DNA of 64,000 bases from Gordius sp. MW1 (taxonomy: Eukaryota; Nematomorpha; Gordioida; Gordea; Gordiidae). Each line of letters starts with the position of its first letter. The first letter of the stretch is position 1. Below are positions 23,137-33,935 of the stretch, piece after piece. Below the pieces are notes generated by a model, which saw nothing but the letters and a program-made list of their open reading frames with translations, did not search any database and was not told the DNA's origin. Location: positions 15,345,835-15,409,834 of the forward strand of contig OZ038527.1 of the NCBI GenBank assembly GCA_964036665.1, read 5' to 3'. Made by a program: the position numbers and the translations under genes.

Positions 23137-26100
23137 AGAATGACCAAGAAGAAGCCCGATATAGATTCAAAATTCGAATCAAATTCCGGAAATTCTCTTG
23201 ATAGGGTTAGAGATATTACACCATATGATTCAACTAAAAATATTAATGATTATTTATCAATTGGAATTAATCTTTCGTCTTAGAAATATTAACGGAGATT
23301 TGAGAAAAATTGTGTTATTAGCTTATATAGGGACCACCCACCTGAGTAAAATAAGAAGTTAGATTTATCCAAAGGAGTTGATAGTGTAACTTACGAGGAG
23401 GTTAAGGAATCTTTACGGATATATTGTGATTAAAATTCAATTTATTATTACAGGGAAATGTTATTTCGATCAGAGAGAGTTAATGAAACTAAAATTGATT
23501 ATTCAAAGCTAAAAAATATTATCAATCGCTTCCAATATTAATTACCCACTGATGAAATTTTAAGATATTTTTAACCTAGGAGTAAAATTAAGATTAAATG
23601 TTGAATTAAGAACTAAATACCCCATGGGCAATATAACATTTGACGAAACAATAAATTTGGCTCTTGCTCTTTCATCAATTGAAGGCGAAACCTCTCGCGA
23701 TTTGGACATAAATAAATTACATCGGGATAAAAAACCAACTAGGAATTTCACTAATAACTAAAATACTTTTCCAACAAGAAAATAGTATGTTAAAGGTGTG
23801 GTAAACCAAACCACCTGGCTCGCTGCTGGTCAAATTTGCCGTCAAGAACTATATCTGACTTGAAATACGATGGAGCGGTAACAAAAGCTGAGATCGACGT
23901 TTTAATCAATCAGAGACAGTTCGCTTTTCAATTCGATACTGGTGCAGCCTGCACAGTCATTGATGAACCGACTTGGCTTAACATCGGGAAACCATCATTA
24001 TCGCCAAGTTCAAATGTTTACGGTTATGGCAAAACAAATATCCAAACTTTGGGGAAGTGCAGTGCAAGGGTAGAAGTATCACATGTCATAGATACGCATG
24101 TTGTAAAAGGGAAAGGAAATTTGATCTTCGGTATCCTTCACATCATAAAATTTAATTTGTCACTCCCATCAATCATCCATCAATCATTAAATTAAACTTT
24201 ATTTCCGATGAGAAAAATTTTTTAGCTGAAGAAGATATTTTTAAACAATTTCCAACGGTTTTTAGTCAGAAATCGGGTAAAGTAAAAGATCTTAAAATGT
24301 TATTGAGGTAGAAAATACAGCACGTCTGATAAGTTTTACCGCAAGACGCGTACCATTTCCGCTACGTCACGCAGTCGAAACAGATTTGAAACGTTTAGAA
24401 GGTGAAGGGGTTATTAGAAAGATCGACCCGATAACAACTCCGATAAATTGGGCGACGCCTACGGTAAATATTAGGAAGAAATCTGGTGACGTCCGCATAT
24501 GTGGGGATTTCTGATTGTCTTTAAACAAATTCCTATCAAAAGATAACGATCTTCTGCCAACGTTCAAAGATGTTGCAAGTAAAATAGCAGGTGGTAAATT
24601 ATTCTCTATCAATGATTTAAGAGATGCTTTCCTTCAATTACTAATTTCTGAGGAGAGTTCTAAATTGTTAAACATAGCTACTCATATTGGGTATTTTCAA
24701 TATTTACGGTTACCTTTTGGGTTAACTACGGCGCCTATGATATTTCATCGTTATATAAAAAACTTGCTCAAAGGCTTAAAAGGCTTAAGCGTTTTTATAA
24801 ACGATGTCATAATAAGCGGGAAAAACAACGAGGAACATAATAAAAATCTAAAAGAAACATTAAACTTAATCAAAAACGCAGGATTAACGACAGCCCTTAA
24901 TAAACTACAATTGTTCAAAAAATCAGTAAAATTTTTGGGTCATACTATAGATGAAAATGGCATTCATCCTAATGAAGACAAAGTTAAGGCAATTAAAAAT
25001 TTTAAGTATCAATTAATCGTATAGAATTGAGATCATTCTTAGGTTTAGTTAATTATCTTGCAAGTTATATTAACAATTACAATCCAAAAGTTCAATTTTA
25101 TATAAATTAACATCTACAAGAGTAAAATGGAATTGGAGCATGACAGAAACACAGGCCTTTTAACGAAATAAAAAACTTAATTTCAACGGATAAAACAATA
25201 ATCCCTTATCTAAATAATTTACCCATTATAATTTTATGCGAAGCATTAGACAAAGATTTAGGAGCTGTAATTGCACATTAATTCATTAGTGGTCAAGAAA
25301 GATTGATAGCTTTTGCCTCTCGTACTCTAAGTCCAGCAGAACGGAATTATTCTGTAATTGACCGCGAAGCCGCTGCTATAATGTTCGCCATTTCACGAAT
25401 ACATTTTTGGGAAGAAATTTACATTAGTCACAGACCATCGTCCTTCAGAAAGAATTTTTGGTTCTTATAGAGATTTAAGTAAAGTCACTAATAATCGATT
25501 AGTTAGATGGGCAGCAGTAGTGATGCGGAAAAACCGAGAAAAATCTCGGTCTCGTCTCGTCTCGTCTCGAAAAACCGAGACGAGACGAGACGAGAATTTG
25601 AAAAATGGAGTCGAGATCGAGACGAGAATTTTGATGTCGAGACGAGACGATACGAGATTTTCTCGGCGAGATCTCGACTTTTTATTGATCGTTAGATTTT
25701 AGTGAATTATTGTGTATTTTAATTTACATGATTTAGTATTAAGTGTAAACCAATATGTATGGAATATATTTGATATTAAAATAATTCCTAAGTGTAGTAA
25801 ATATTATATATTTTTGCAAAAAAATTAAAATTTGGCAGTTATTTACCTAAGTATGGTTGATTTTTGTCATACATTTAAATACGTACTCTTTAATTTAAAG
25901 TTTAAAACCTTATGTTCTTAATCCTATAATAATGCTGCTTTTATTGTTGTTTTTACAACGTTTTAATTTGTGCAACTAGTTATCAATTCTGTAAATAATA
26001 AGAACATCATTAAATGTCACTTGCACTTTGTGGTTTATAGCGCTAGAGTAAACATGCAATAAATACTATGGGCTATAATTGAAGATGGTTATATCAATGG

Positions 26101-27720
26101 ACTTAAACGTTTGCCTTAAACATGTTGAGGTCTACTTTGAAGCTTTAGCAAGGGTTAATAAGGGTCTCAATTTACTCAATTATGCAACTAAGTCAACTAT
26201 AAGCGAACTTATAATTTTCGAAGTCCATTTATAGTTGACAACACAGTGAATTTGATACAAATGTTATAATTTGCTATAACAATAAAATTAAATTTTCTAT
26301 TTTTTAAATTTATTTATAGTTTTTTTAGTCTGCACTTTTTATAGAAAATGTTATCTTTATGAGTTAATTTATATCTTAATATTGTCAATGAGATGTCGTG
26401 TCCCGCTAAATTTTAAAAAAGTTTGTATATTAAAGTTTTTCCAAAAATATAAAAGTTTGCCATTTGGATTTTTGAACACTTGTTTATATTTTTAATAAAA
26501 CAGGAGAAATTTTTATTCCGTATATTAAAGTCGAGACGAGACGAGAATTCTCGTCGAGACGAGACGAGACCGAGATTTCTCTAGACCGAGACGAGACGAG
26601 ATCGAGATTTTCATAATCGCTCCCGAGACGAGACGAGATTTTGTTTTCGAGACCGAGACGAGACGAGATCGAAACACTAGGCAGCAGAGCTCTTACACTA
26701 TGATTTTGATATTAAATATTTATCTGGATCACGAATAAATGCGCGGATGCTTTATTACGTATAATTCCTATTTCTAATTATTCTGACCCGAAATCGGATC
26801 ACCAAGATAAATTAATTAAATTAAACTTAATAGACGACTTATCCATTAATCGTAAAACTATGATAAATGAAACTTTGAAAGATGATGTACTAAAAGAAGT
26901 TATAATATTTCAAAATAATTGGCCATGTCTCTAATGAAAAAGTTAAAAAATATTTCGATTTGAAAAATTATATATCGTCCGAAGATATAATATTATATTT
27001 CAATGATAGACTCATTATACCCTCGTTTGAAATCTGAGATTTTAAAAATACTACATAATGGGCACCCAGGGATTGGAGCCATGAAATCTCTAGGAAGATA
27101 TTACGTATTTTGGACCAACTTGGACAATTACATAGAACAATACGTAAATGATTGTAATAATTGCCAAGAAGGTAGACCATAAGCGAAAGAAGTACCAATT
27201 TCTTCCTGGAATATTCCCAATAAGCCTTGGGAAAGGATCCATACAAACAATTATTGGTTGGTATGTATTGATGCTCCTACAAAATGGCCGGAGGTTATGG
27301 TTATTAGGCAAATCAGCAGTGCGAACATAATTAAAAATTTACGAGTTTTGTTTTCCAGATATGGACTTCCACGATACATAGTTAGCAACAATGGACCACA
27401 ATTTACGTCGGACTAATTTCAAACTTTCTGCAAAGCAAACGACATTCGACATTTTCGTGGCGCATGGTTTGGCGGAGAGATACATTAGGACAATTAAAAG
27501 CAAATTTTTTGCGGGGAGGAGACAGGAGTTAGATGATCATGAAAATTTGTTGCAAGTTTTATTTAATATGCGTACGACGGTGAATACCATTACTGGTATT
27601 AGTACGGGAGAAGGCATGTTTAACCGAAGACTCCATTCATCTCTCGACCAACCAAAATGGACGCACAATGATAGAATAGGTGATGCCTTATGGAAACAAA
27701 AAGACACATATCTACGTACA
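23137..27720 (+). pseudogene. Gypsy gag-pol remnant
   Basis: Domains in order: a capsid-like region (23137-23760), a zinc knuckle with a stop inside (23788-23829, C-x2-CGKPNHLARC), an aspartic protease (FDTGAACTVID, about 23929-23961), reverse transcriptase (about 24400-25010; LPFGLTTAP, LFKKSVKFLGHT), RNase H (about 25210-25415), the tether up to W-A-A (25516), the hAT insert, an integrase zinc-binding HHCC region (about 27040-27180), and an integrase core (GLPRYIV about 27365; AERYIRTIKSKF about 27471). The RT catalytic box reads F-I-N-D instead of F-x-D-D, and the integrase Asp before NGPQF is Asn. Multiple frameshifts confirm it cannot make an active polyprotein. Confidence 0.85.
25518..26679 (+). 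mobile_element. (CGAGA)n-ended hAT-like element, copy 1
   Basis: It begins TAGTGATGCGGAAAAACC and ends CGAAACACTA. Duplicated GGCAGCAG flanks it (25510-25517, 26680-26687). The first ~170 and last ~150 bases consist of CGAGACGAGA-type pentamer arrays and their complements, so each end can fold on itself. The 850-base middle is AT-rich without a gene. Short frames through the ends (DAEKPRKIS, SRLVS) are translations of the repeat. It interrupts the gypsy element between RNase H and integrase. Confidence 0.88.
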
Positions 27721-27779
27721 AAAGTGTATCCGTGCCACCTGTCAGATACACCGAGGGTTCCGCTTAAAGAAGGGAGAAG

Positions 27780-27948
27780 TGTTGTGACAGTTATTAGTTA
27801 TTTGAATATACGCTTCGTTATTTGTAACATAATTACCTATTTTAAATATGTGAATTTATCGTTTGCGTATGATTTTATCGTCTGCTTATAATTAATTACT
27901 GTCGGTTATTAAAATAAATTCGTTTTTTTGGTTTGCTACTTCACTACA
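27780..27948 (+). repeat. 3' LTR of the gypsy element
   Basis: 169 bases, TGTTGTGACAGTTATTAG...CACTACA, preceded by the polypurine tract and followed by the ATATA duplication. Confidence 0.88.
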
Positions 27949-27953
27949 ATATA

Positions 27954-28441
27954 CACACTATAGCGGCTTTTAGATACAATAGCCGGCAAATTAAGCCTTT
28001 TAATGCTATAGTTGTAATCAAAGATGGGTCTACGTTATGAGGGTGATGTAAACAATATTTCCCCTAATTTTAATAATCTTTGTGAATTAATGGAATCTAT
28101 ATCTTCATTGACTCTGGCTTATAGGCAAGCGTGTAGGGCTGAACTTTGTAAGGTTTATCGATACTTCATCTTTTAGAATATAAGTTTCGCGTGATGGCGA
28201 TTTATTACGATCCCATGAATTTAGGTCGGATCAAGCGGTAGGCATACTGGCAAAGCTAATGAAACAATCTTGAACACTCGTAATACCAACTTTATCACTT
28301 TGCGCTTGATAGAGGGTGAAACTTGCATAATCGTCATTTAGTTCAAATATATCATTATTTGTAGTTAGGTCGCTCTCGCCATCATTTCTTGCCTCATGAT
28401 CGTTATTTCGCTTCCACCTTCCACTTCAACTGTATAACTTT
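27954..28441. other. Gap; one minus-strand coding-like block
   Basis: No firm gene. On the minus strand, about 28210-28400, an open block encodes LTTNNDIFELNDDYASFTL and SVQDCFISFASMPTA before a stop. It could be a further exon of the frame at 28442-28978, but no GT/AG pair joins them in phase. Confidence 0.3.
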
Positions 28442-28978
28442 CTAAATTTTTGTTACATCTTTTTTTTCTATTTTCTGGGACTCTATTTCCATGGCGTTAT
28501 CGTGTTCTCGGACATCTTCCCATTTCAAATATAATGGGTATTTTTTGCCGCATTTATCTAAATCAGCCATTAGATCTGGCTTTGGATCTTGCCATCTGTC
28601 ATTTGTTATAATTATCTCGTCCTTTAACATGAAATTTCCATGAATGGCATTATTCTCATTGTTTTTACACATTCCACAATATTTACTAGAATTACTCGTT
28701 CCAGGCTGTTCTTTACTCGTCAATTTTCTTTTGTTCGTTAAATTTATGTCAAGTAATAATCTTCTTATCTTATTTAAACCTCCATTCTTACTACTTTTTC
28801 CAGCAACTTTTTCTTGGCTATCACTGCTAATACCGCAAAGACTTTTTTCTTTATTCAAATCTTTTTTCAGGTAAAAAATTATTTCTTCATGCTTTTTAGC
28901 TCTAGCTCTTGCGTATGAGGACCAATCTTCAACATTTTTTACATTTTTGCATTTCAAGAATTTACAAAAGTCAAACAT
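28442..28978 (-). CDS. Unrecognised 178-residue open frame
   Basis: The frame runs from ATG at 28978 (MFDFCKFLKCKNVKN) to TAG at 28442. It is Lys-rich, with a possible amphipathic helix near residues 20-50 (ARARAKKHEEIIFYLKKD) and a C-x2-C pair (YCGMCKN, about residue 115). The sequence after it is distinctive (DRWQDPKPD, KYPLYLKWEDVREHD), unlike translated repeats. Base composition is slightly less A/T-rich than the flanks. I do not recognise the family. It may be one exon of a longer gene continuing toward 28210, or a gene relic next to the gypsy 3' LTR. Confidence 0.4.
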   Translation of the reverse strand: MFDFCKFLKCKNVKNVEDWSSYARARAKKHEEIIFYLKKDLNKEKSLCGISSDSQEKVAGKSSKNGGLNKIRRLLLDINLTNKRKLTSKEQPGTSNSSKYCGMCKNNENNAIHGNFMLKDEIIITNDRWQDPKPDLMADLDKCGKKYPLYLKWEDVREHDNAMEIESQKIEKKDVTKI

Positions 28979-29276
28979 CACAAGCAAATTGTTTTACAAT
29001 GAACTTAATAACAATTGAATAACTTGTACTTGTATAGAATTATGACGTTTAACTAATATACTTAATCATTATTGTTAGTATAATTAAGCTACATAAATTT
29101 AATGGTTGATGGTTCCGCCTATTTTCCGTTGTTTTATTAAACTTTGCAACTTTATTATTTAATATCCCTTTTCTAAATAAATACTGTAGGTATTGATGGT
29201 ATCCCTATACCGCATGAGACAGGGAAAAATTATCATTCCTTAATTTAATAAACATAATTAATTACTACTGTTCTTC

Positions 29277-29457
29277 ATGGGCGTAGCCAGCATTGAGATT
29301 AGAGGAGGGCAATAATGATTTAGGGAGAGGCAAAATCATCTTTTTTAAATTTTAGCTATAATTTTAATAAATTTTAACACATTTTTAGATTTAGATAGGG
29401 GCAGCCACTTCTCCTTACCCCCACCCTCTTCCCCCCCCCCTTAGCTACGCCCATGCT
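29277..29457. mobile_element. MITE with CATGGGCGTAGC ends
   Basis: The ends are CATGGGCGTAGC and GCTACGCCCATG, perfect 12-base inverted repeats. G-rich and C-rich tracts lie just inside, as in other members of this family (1406, 2789, 13722). No target duplication was readable. Confidence 0.65.
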
Positions 29458-29516
29458 GAAGGCGTTAGAAGCCTCGCCAGTTTTAAGGTGGTGAGTCATA
29501 GAGTAGTAGATAGTAA

Positions 29517-31353
29517 CTCAGGCGTTTGGTCCTCGTGGGAAGGGGGGAAGGGAAGGGGGGAGGGAGGTGCAGGAGGGAAGGAGGAACGAAACTCACTCCG
29601 TATAAACGTAGCATAGTTGCTATGCAATTTATGGGTGAGAAAGGTGGGAAGTGGCGAGAATATCTATAGGGGGGTATAAGATGCAAAATGATTAGTTAAT
29701 TATTTATACAAATTTTTAAAAAGTTAAATTTTTGTAAAACCAGCTATTATTAAGGAATAGGTTTCTTTCATTCATTCTTATTTATCAACTTCTAAATTAA
29801 TAAAATGACCCTTGGAAAAGCCAATACCAAAAGGTACAACTTTCAATTTAGAGTTTTATTGATACTGTATAAATTTAAGCAATTTGGTGTAGGCGACCCA
29901 TAATTTGAATTATGATTATAGACTCTATTCAAATCATGCGCATATGTATAGTATAAACAAGATATTAAAAAAACGAAAAAAATTTCCAATCAGACTTCCA
30001 TCACTTTGGCCAGTGGTCATTTTTTCTAATGGTTAGCTGACAGCCAAATAACTAGCCTATAATTATAATCTGAAAAAAATCGATTTTAGTCTCACTTTGG
30101 CCAGTGGTGATTTTTTCCATAAGTCAGTAACCAGCAGACTGCCAAATACTTGCCAATAATAATAAACTAGAGAAAAAATTTGATCTTAATCTCACTTTGG
30201 CCACTGGTCATTTTTTAATTGGTCAGTAGCCGGCAAACGGCCAAATAGCCTATTTTTAAAATATAGAAAAAAAAATTTGCTACACTTTGGCCAATGGTCA
30301 TTTTTTTATTGGTCAGTAGTAGCCAGGACACCGTCAAAATGAATATAAATACATAAGAGATGAAAAAAAATTTCTATTTATACTTTGGCCAATGGTCATT
30401 ATTTTCATTGGTCAGTAGCCAGGACACGGTCAAAAAGGATATAAATACATAAGAGACGAAAAAAAACGAGAAAAAAATTTCGATTTATACTTTGGCCAAT
30501 GGTCATTTTTTTCATTGGTCAGTAGCCAGGACCTGGTCAAAAAGTCATATTATCAATGATATTAACAATAACAATATATCAATTTTAAAAAAAAAATAAA
30601 AAAAAATTTGCCCTCTCCGGGATTCGAACCAGCAATTAAGAAATGGCCCTCACCGGGATTCGAACCCACATCAGTAGAGGCATAGTCTTTTGTAGGAGGG
30701 GGGGGGGCACAAGGACCCATATCAGTAGAGGCATAGGCCCTTCGAGGGCATAGGGTAATTATTATCAATGTTAACCTAACATACCAATTCAATAACGAAA
30801 AAAAAATTTCGAATTACAATTTGGCTAAGGGTCATTTTTTCATTGTTCAGTAGCCAGGCACGGTCAAAAAGTCATATTATCAATGGTATTAACAAGAACA
30901 ATATATTAATTTAATTTTAAAAAAAAAAAATTTTGCCCTCTCCGGGTATCGAACCAGCAATTAAGAATTTGCCCTCGCCGGGATTCAAACCCACATCAGT
31001 AGAGGCATATGCTTTTGTAGGGGGGGGGCACAGGGGCCCAAATCAGTAGAGGCATAGGCCCTTCTAGGGGAGGGAATAGGGTAATTATCAATGTTAACCT
31101 AATATACCAATTCAAAAATGAAAAAAAAGATTTCGAATCACAATTTGGCCAATGGTCATTTTTTTTCATTGGTCAGTAACCAGGACACGGTCAAAAAGTC
31201 ATATTATCATTGGTATTAACAAGAACAATATATTAATTTAAAAAAAATTTTTGCCCTCTCCGGGTATCGAACCAGCAATTCAGAAAGTTGGACGGACGGA
31301 CAACGGACAACGTACGGACGGACAACAAAAGGCGAGCCCATAAATTGCATAGC
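29517..31353 (-). mobile_element. Helentron-like non-autonomous element, copy C
   Basis: On the minus strand the 5' end is GTTGCTATGCAATTTATGGG followed by GTCCGTTGTCCGTCCGTCC (31280-31353). The inverted subterminal copy is at about 29618-29640, preceded outward by the same AAGGG-rich tract and a degraded terminal hairpin (29519-29540). The interior has CCAATGGTCAT/ATTGGTCAG hairpin units of ~95 bases (29990-30560). Two to three ~310-base higher-order units (30600-31260) follow, each containing inverted tRNA-like T-arms (CTCTCCGGGATTCGAACC near 30613; CTCACCGGGATTCGAACCC near 30649). Confidence 0.65.
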
Positions 31354-32332
31354 AACGGGCCGGGCCTCGGACGACCTTAACAATTAATGGAACGGGCTCG
31401 AGCTGGCCTCACATTTTTTGAACGGGCTTGAACGGGCCTGAAATATTATAGACGGGCTTGAACGGGCCAGAGATTTTTTTTTTTTATTAAAAGTTTATTG
31501 AATCAAATACGTAGATATTGACAATACAGGATATGAAATAGGTTATGGAGGTACAGGTTTAAACGTTCAAACAATTATATAAATATATGATTTTTATTAA
31601 ATATATAGATTATTAATTGCTTAATGATTTTAACCTCTAATTTTTGTATATCCTGTAGCATTCATTCCTTTTTTAAGCGCTAAATTTGACTTTAAAACAT
31701 TTTTATTCTAATTACTATAGATTTTCGTTTATATAATTTAAGATTATAGCATCGTATATTCTTTTATAATTAAGTTCCATTACTTAGTTACAATGCACCA
31801 AAATTTGTGTTTAATTTTATTACAAATTTTATAGGTATAATTATTATTAGGGCTTTAGAATTTAATAAATATTTTTGTTATAATCTAAAACATAAGTGTA
31901 ATAATTGATATAAATTAATCAAATAAAATTAAATTGTTGGAAGTGGAATATTCTCTTGTAATTTTTTAAAGCAATTTTATGGTAGTACTGTATTGAAATT
32001 TTTTAGATGTATGAACTGCTGAATTGATGATTTATTATTTTTACATGATAATTATTGATGTTTTTTTATAAATATATAAAATTTTTGATGCGGCCGGGCG
32101 CTAAGTTCTTTTAAAAAATTTCAAACGGGCTTGGGCAGGCTGGACGTTTTTCTAAACAGATACAAACGGGCCTGGAAAATTACGGACGGGCCCAAAAACT
32201 TTACGGACGGGCTCGGACGGGCCTGAAGTGTTGAAAAAAAAACTAAGGGCGGGCTCGGACGGGACTTGAAATTTTGAAAACGGGTACGGGATGCCCGACC
32301 TTCTAAAAACGGCCCGTTGCAGATCTCTAGTC
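31350..32332. mobile_element. Element with ACGGGCTTG minisatellite ends
   Basis: Both ends (31350-31470 and 32090-32310) are built from ACGGGCTTG/ACGGGCCTG units 20-30 bases apart. On the minus strand the right terminus reads TAGAGATCTGCAACGGGCC. The left terminus starts at GCAACGGGCCGGGCC, directly abutting copy C, so it may be truncated there. The ~600-base middle is AT-rich with no gene. The TAGAG start resembles the element at 11392. Confidence 0.55.
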
Positions 32333-32334
32333 AC

Positions 32335-33935
32335 TACATCTTCAGTAAATAGATAGAGTTAAAAAAAAGTTTTGCTAAGGACAAGATTGAGAGTAAGCTC
32401 ACAAATGTTAAAACAATGACTGCAAAATGTAGTGTTTCGATCTCGTCTCGTCTCGGTCTCGAATACAAAATCTCGTCTCGTCTCGGGAGCGATTAGGAAA
32501 ATCTCGATCTCGTCTCGTCTCGGTCTAGAAAAATCTCGGTCTCGTCTCGTCTCGACGAGAATTCTCGTCTCGTCTCGACTTTTAAAAAAAAATATATACG
32601 GAATAAAAATTTCTCCTATTTTATTAAAAATATAAATAAGTGTTCAAAAATCCAAATGGCAAATTTTATATTTTTGGAAAAACTTTAATACACAAACTTT
32701 TTAAAGATTTAGCGGGACACGACATCTCATTGACAATATAAAGATATGAATTAACTCATAAAGATAACATTTTCTATAAAAAGTGCAGACTAAAAAAACT
32801 ATAAATAAATTTGAAATATAAAAGATTAAATTTTATTGTTCTAGCAAATTATAATATTTGCATCAAATTCACTGTGTCTGTCAACTATAAATGGACTTCG
32901 AAAATTATAAGTTCGCTTATAGTTGATATAGTTGCATAAGTGAGCAAAATGAGACCCTTTATTAACCTTTGCTAATGATTCAAAGTAGACCTTAACATAT
33001 TTAAGGCAAACGTTTAAGTCCATTAATATAACCATCATCAGTTATAGCCCATAGTGTTTATTGCATGTTTATGCGAGTGACATTTAATGATGTTATTATT
33101 ATTTATAGAATTGATAACTAGTTGCAGAAATTAAAACGTTGTAAAACAACAATAAAAGCAGCATTTTTATAGAATTAAGAACATAAGGTTTTAAACTTTA
33201 AATTAAAGAGTACGTATTTAAATGTATGACAAAAATCAACCATACTTAGGTAAATGATTGCCAAATTTTATTTTTTTTGCAAAAATATATAATATTTACT
33301 ACACTTGTGAATTTTTTTAATATTAAATATATTCCATACATATTGATTTACACTTAATACCTTAAATGTAAATTAAAATACACAATAATTTACTAAAATC
33401 TAACGATCAATAAAAAGTCGAGATCTCGCCGAGAAAATCTCGTATCGTCTCGTCTCGACATCAAAATTCTCGTCTCGATCTCGACTCCATTTTTCAAATT
33501 CTCGTCTCGTCTCGTCTCGGTTTTTCGAGACGAGACGAGACGAGACCGAGATTTTTCTCGGTTTTTCCGCATCACTAGCAAAATGCAGAGAATTTTCTGA
33601 CTCCTTCAGCAAGCGACGGGGGCTGATATAGCCTGTACTTAAAAACAAGATGGAAAGGAGCAAAAGCATGGATGATAGGTGAAAACAATAAACTTTACTT
33701 CAATGACTTAGAAACGCATAAATATGGTGTTACAATCATACAGCTTTGCAGCTGCAAGATAAACTATTTGGAATAGGAAGAAAAAGTGGGCGAGATGTGA
33801 TGTTTAAACTCTGCATAGACGATCAAATGATTAATTCAGTGTCCCGTTATGCCCCGCAAATAGGATGCACATATGAAGAAAACGATGATTTTGGGAAGAA
33901 TTAGACGAAATGCTTCGCATGATACCTATATTTTC
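32335..33935 (+). pseudogene. RTE endonuclease fragment, interrupted
   Basis: The plus strand encodes pieces of an RTE-type apurinic-like endonuclease: TRWKGAKAWMIGENNKLYF (about 33644-33700), GVTIIQLCSCK (about 33728-33760) and SRYAPQIGCTYEENDDFWEE (about 33840-33905). Stops and frameshifts interrupt it. The upstream part (32335-32429) is separated from the rest by hAT copy 2. Confidence 0.65.
32430..33577 (-). mobile_element. (CGAGA)n-ended hAT-like element, copy 2
   Basis: It is the inverted relative of copies 1 and 3. On the plus strand it reads TAGTGTTTCGATCTCGTCTC at left and CCGCATCACTA at right. The 8-bp duplication GCAAAATG is at 32422-32429 and 33578-33585. Compared with copies 1 and 3 it lacks a short internal segment near 33074. 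Confidence 0.88.

Larger units (their letters stand above)
22891..27948 (+). mobile_element. Ty3/gypsy LTR retrotransposon, decayed, complete ends
   Basis: The LTRs begin TGTAGTG / TGTTGTG and end CACTACA. The 5' LTR is 22891-23067 and the 3' LTR 27780-27948. ATATA flanks both sides (22886-22890, 27949-27953), a 5-bp duplication. A TGGCGACGAGG primer-binding-like site follows the 5' LTR, and a purine tract (AAAGAAGGGAGAAG) precedes the 3' LTR. Without the 1.17 kb hAT insert and its duplication it is about 3.9 kb, shorter than intact elements, and riddled with stops. The two LTRs differ visibly, so the insertion is old. Confidence 0.88.

Noticed and set aside
25507..25702. Frames with DAEKPRKIS / SRLVS peptides (also 33393-33669, 60227-60467, 32432-32635, 61242-61451)
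   Set aside because: They translate the CGAGA arrays at the ends of the three hAT copies; several frames are open at once and none extends into the interior.
28190..28400. Caspase small-subunit similarity (CFISFASMPTA)
   Set aside because: The match is limited to a few residues, is followed by a stop, and no active-site or upstream caspase motif is present.
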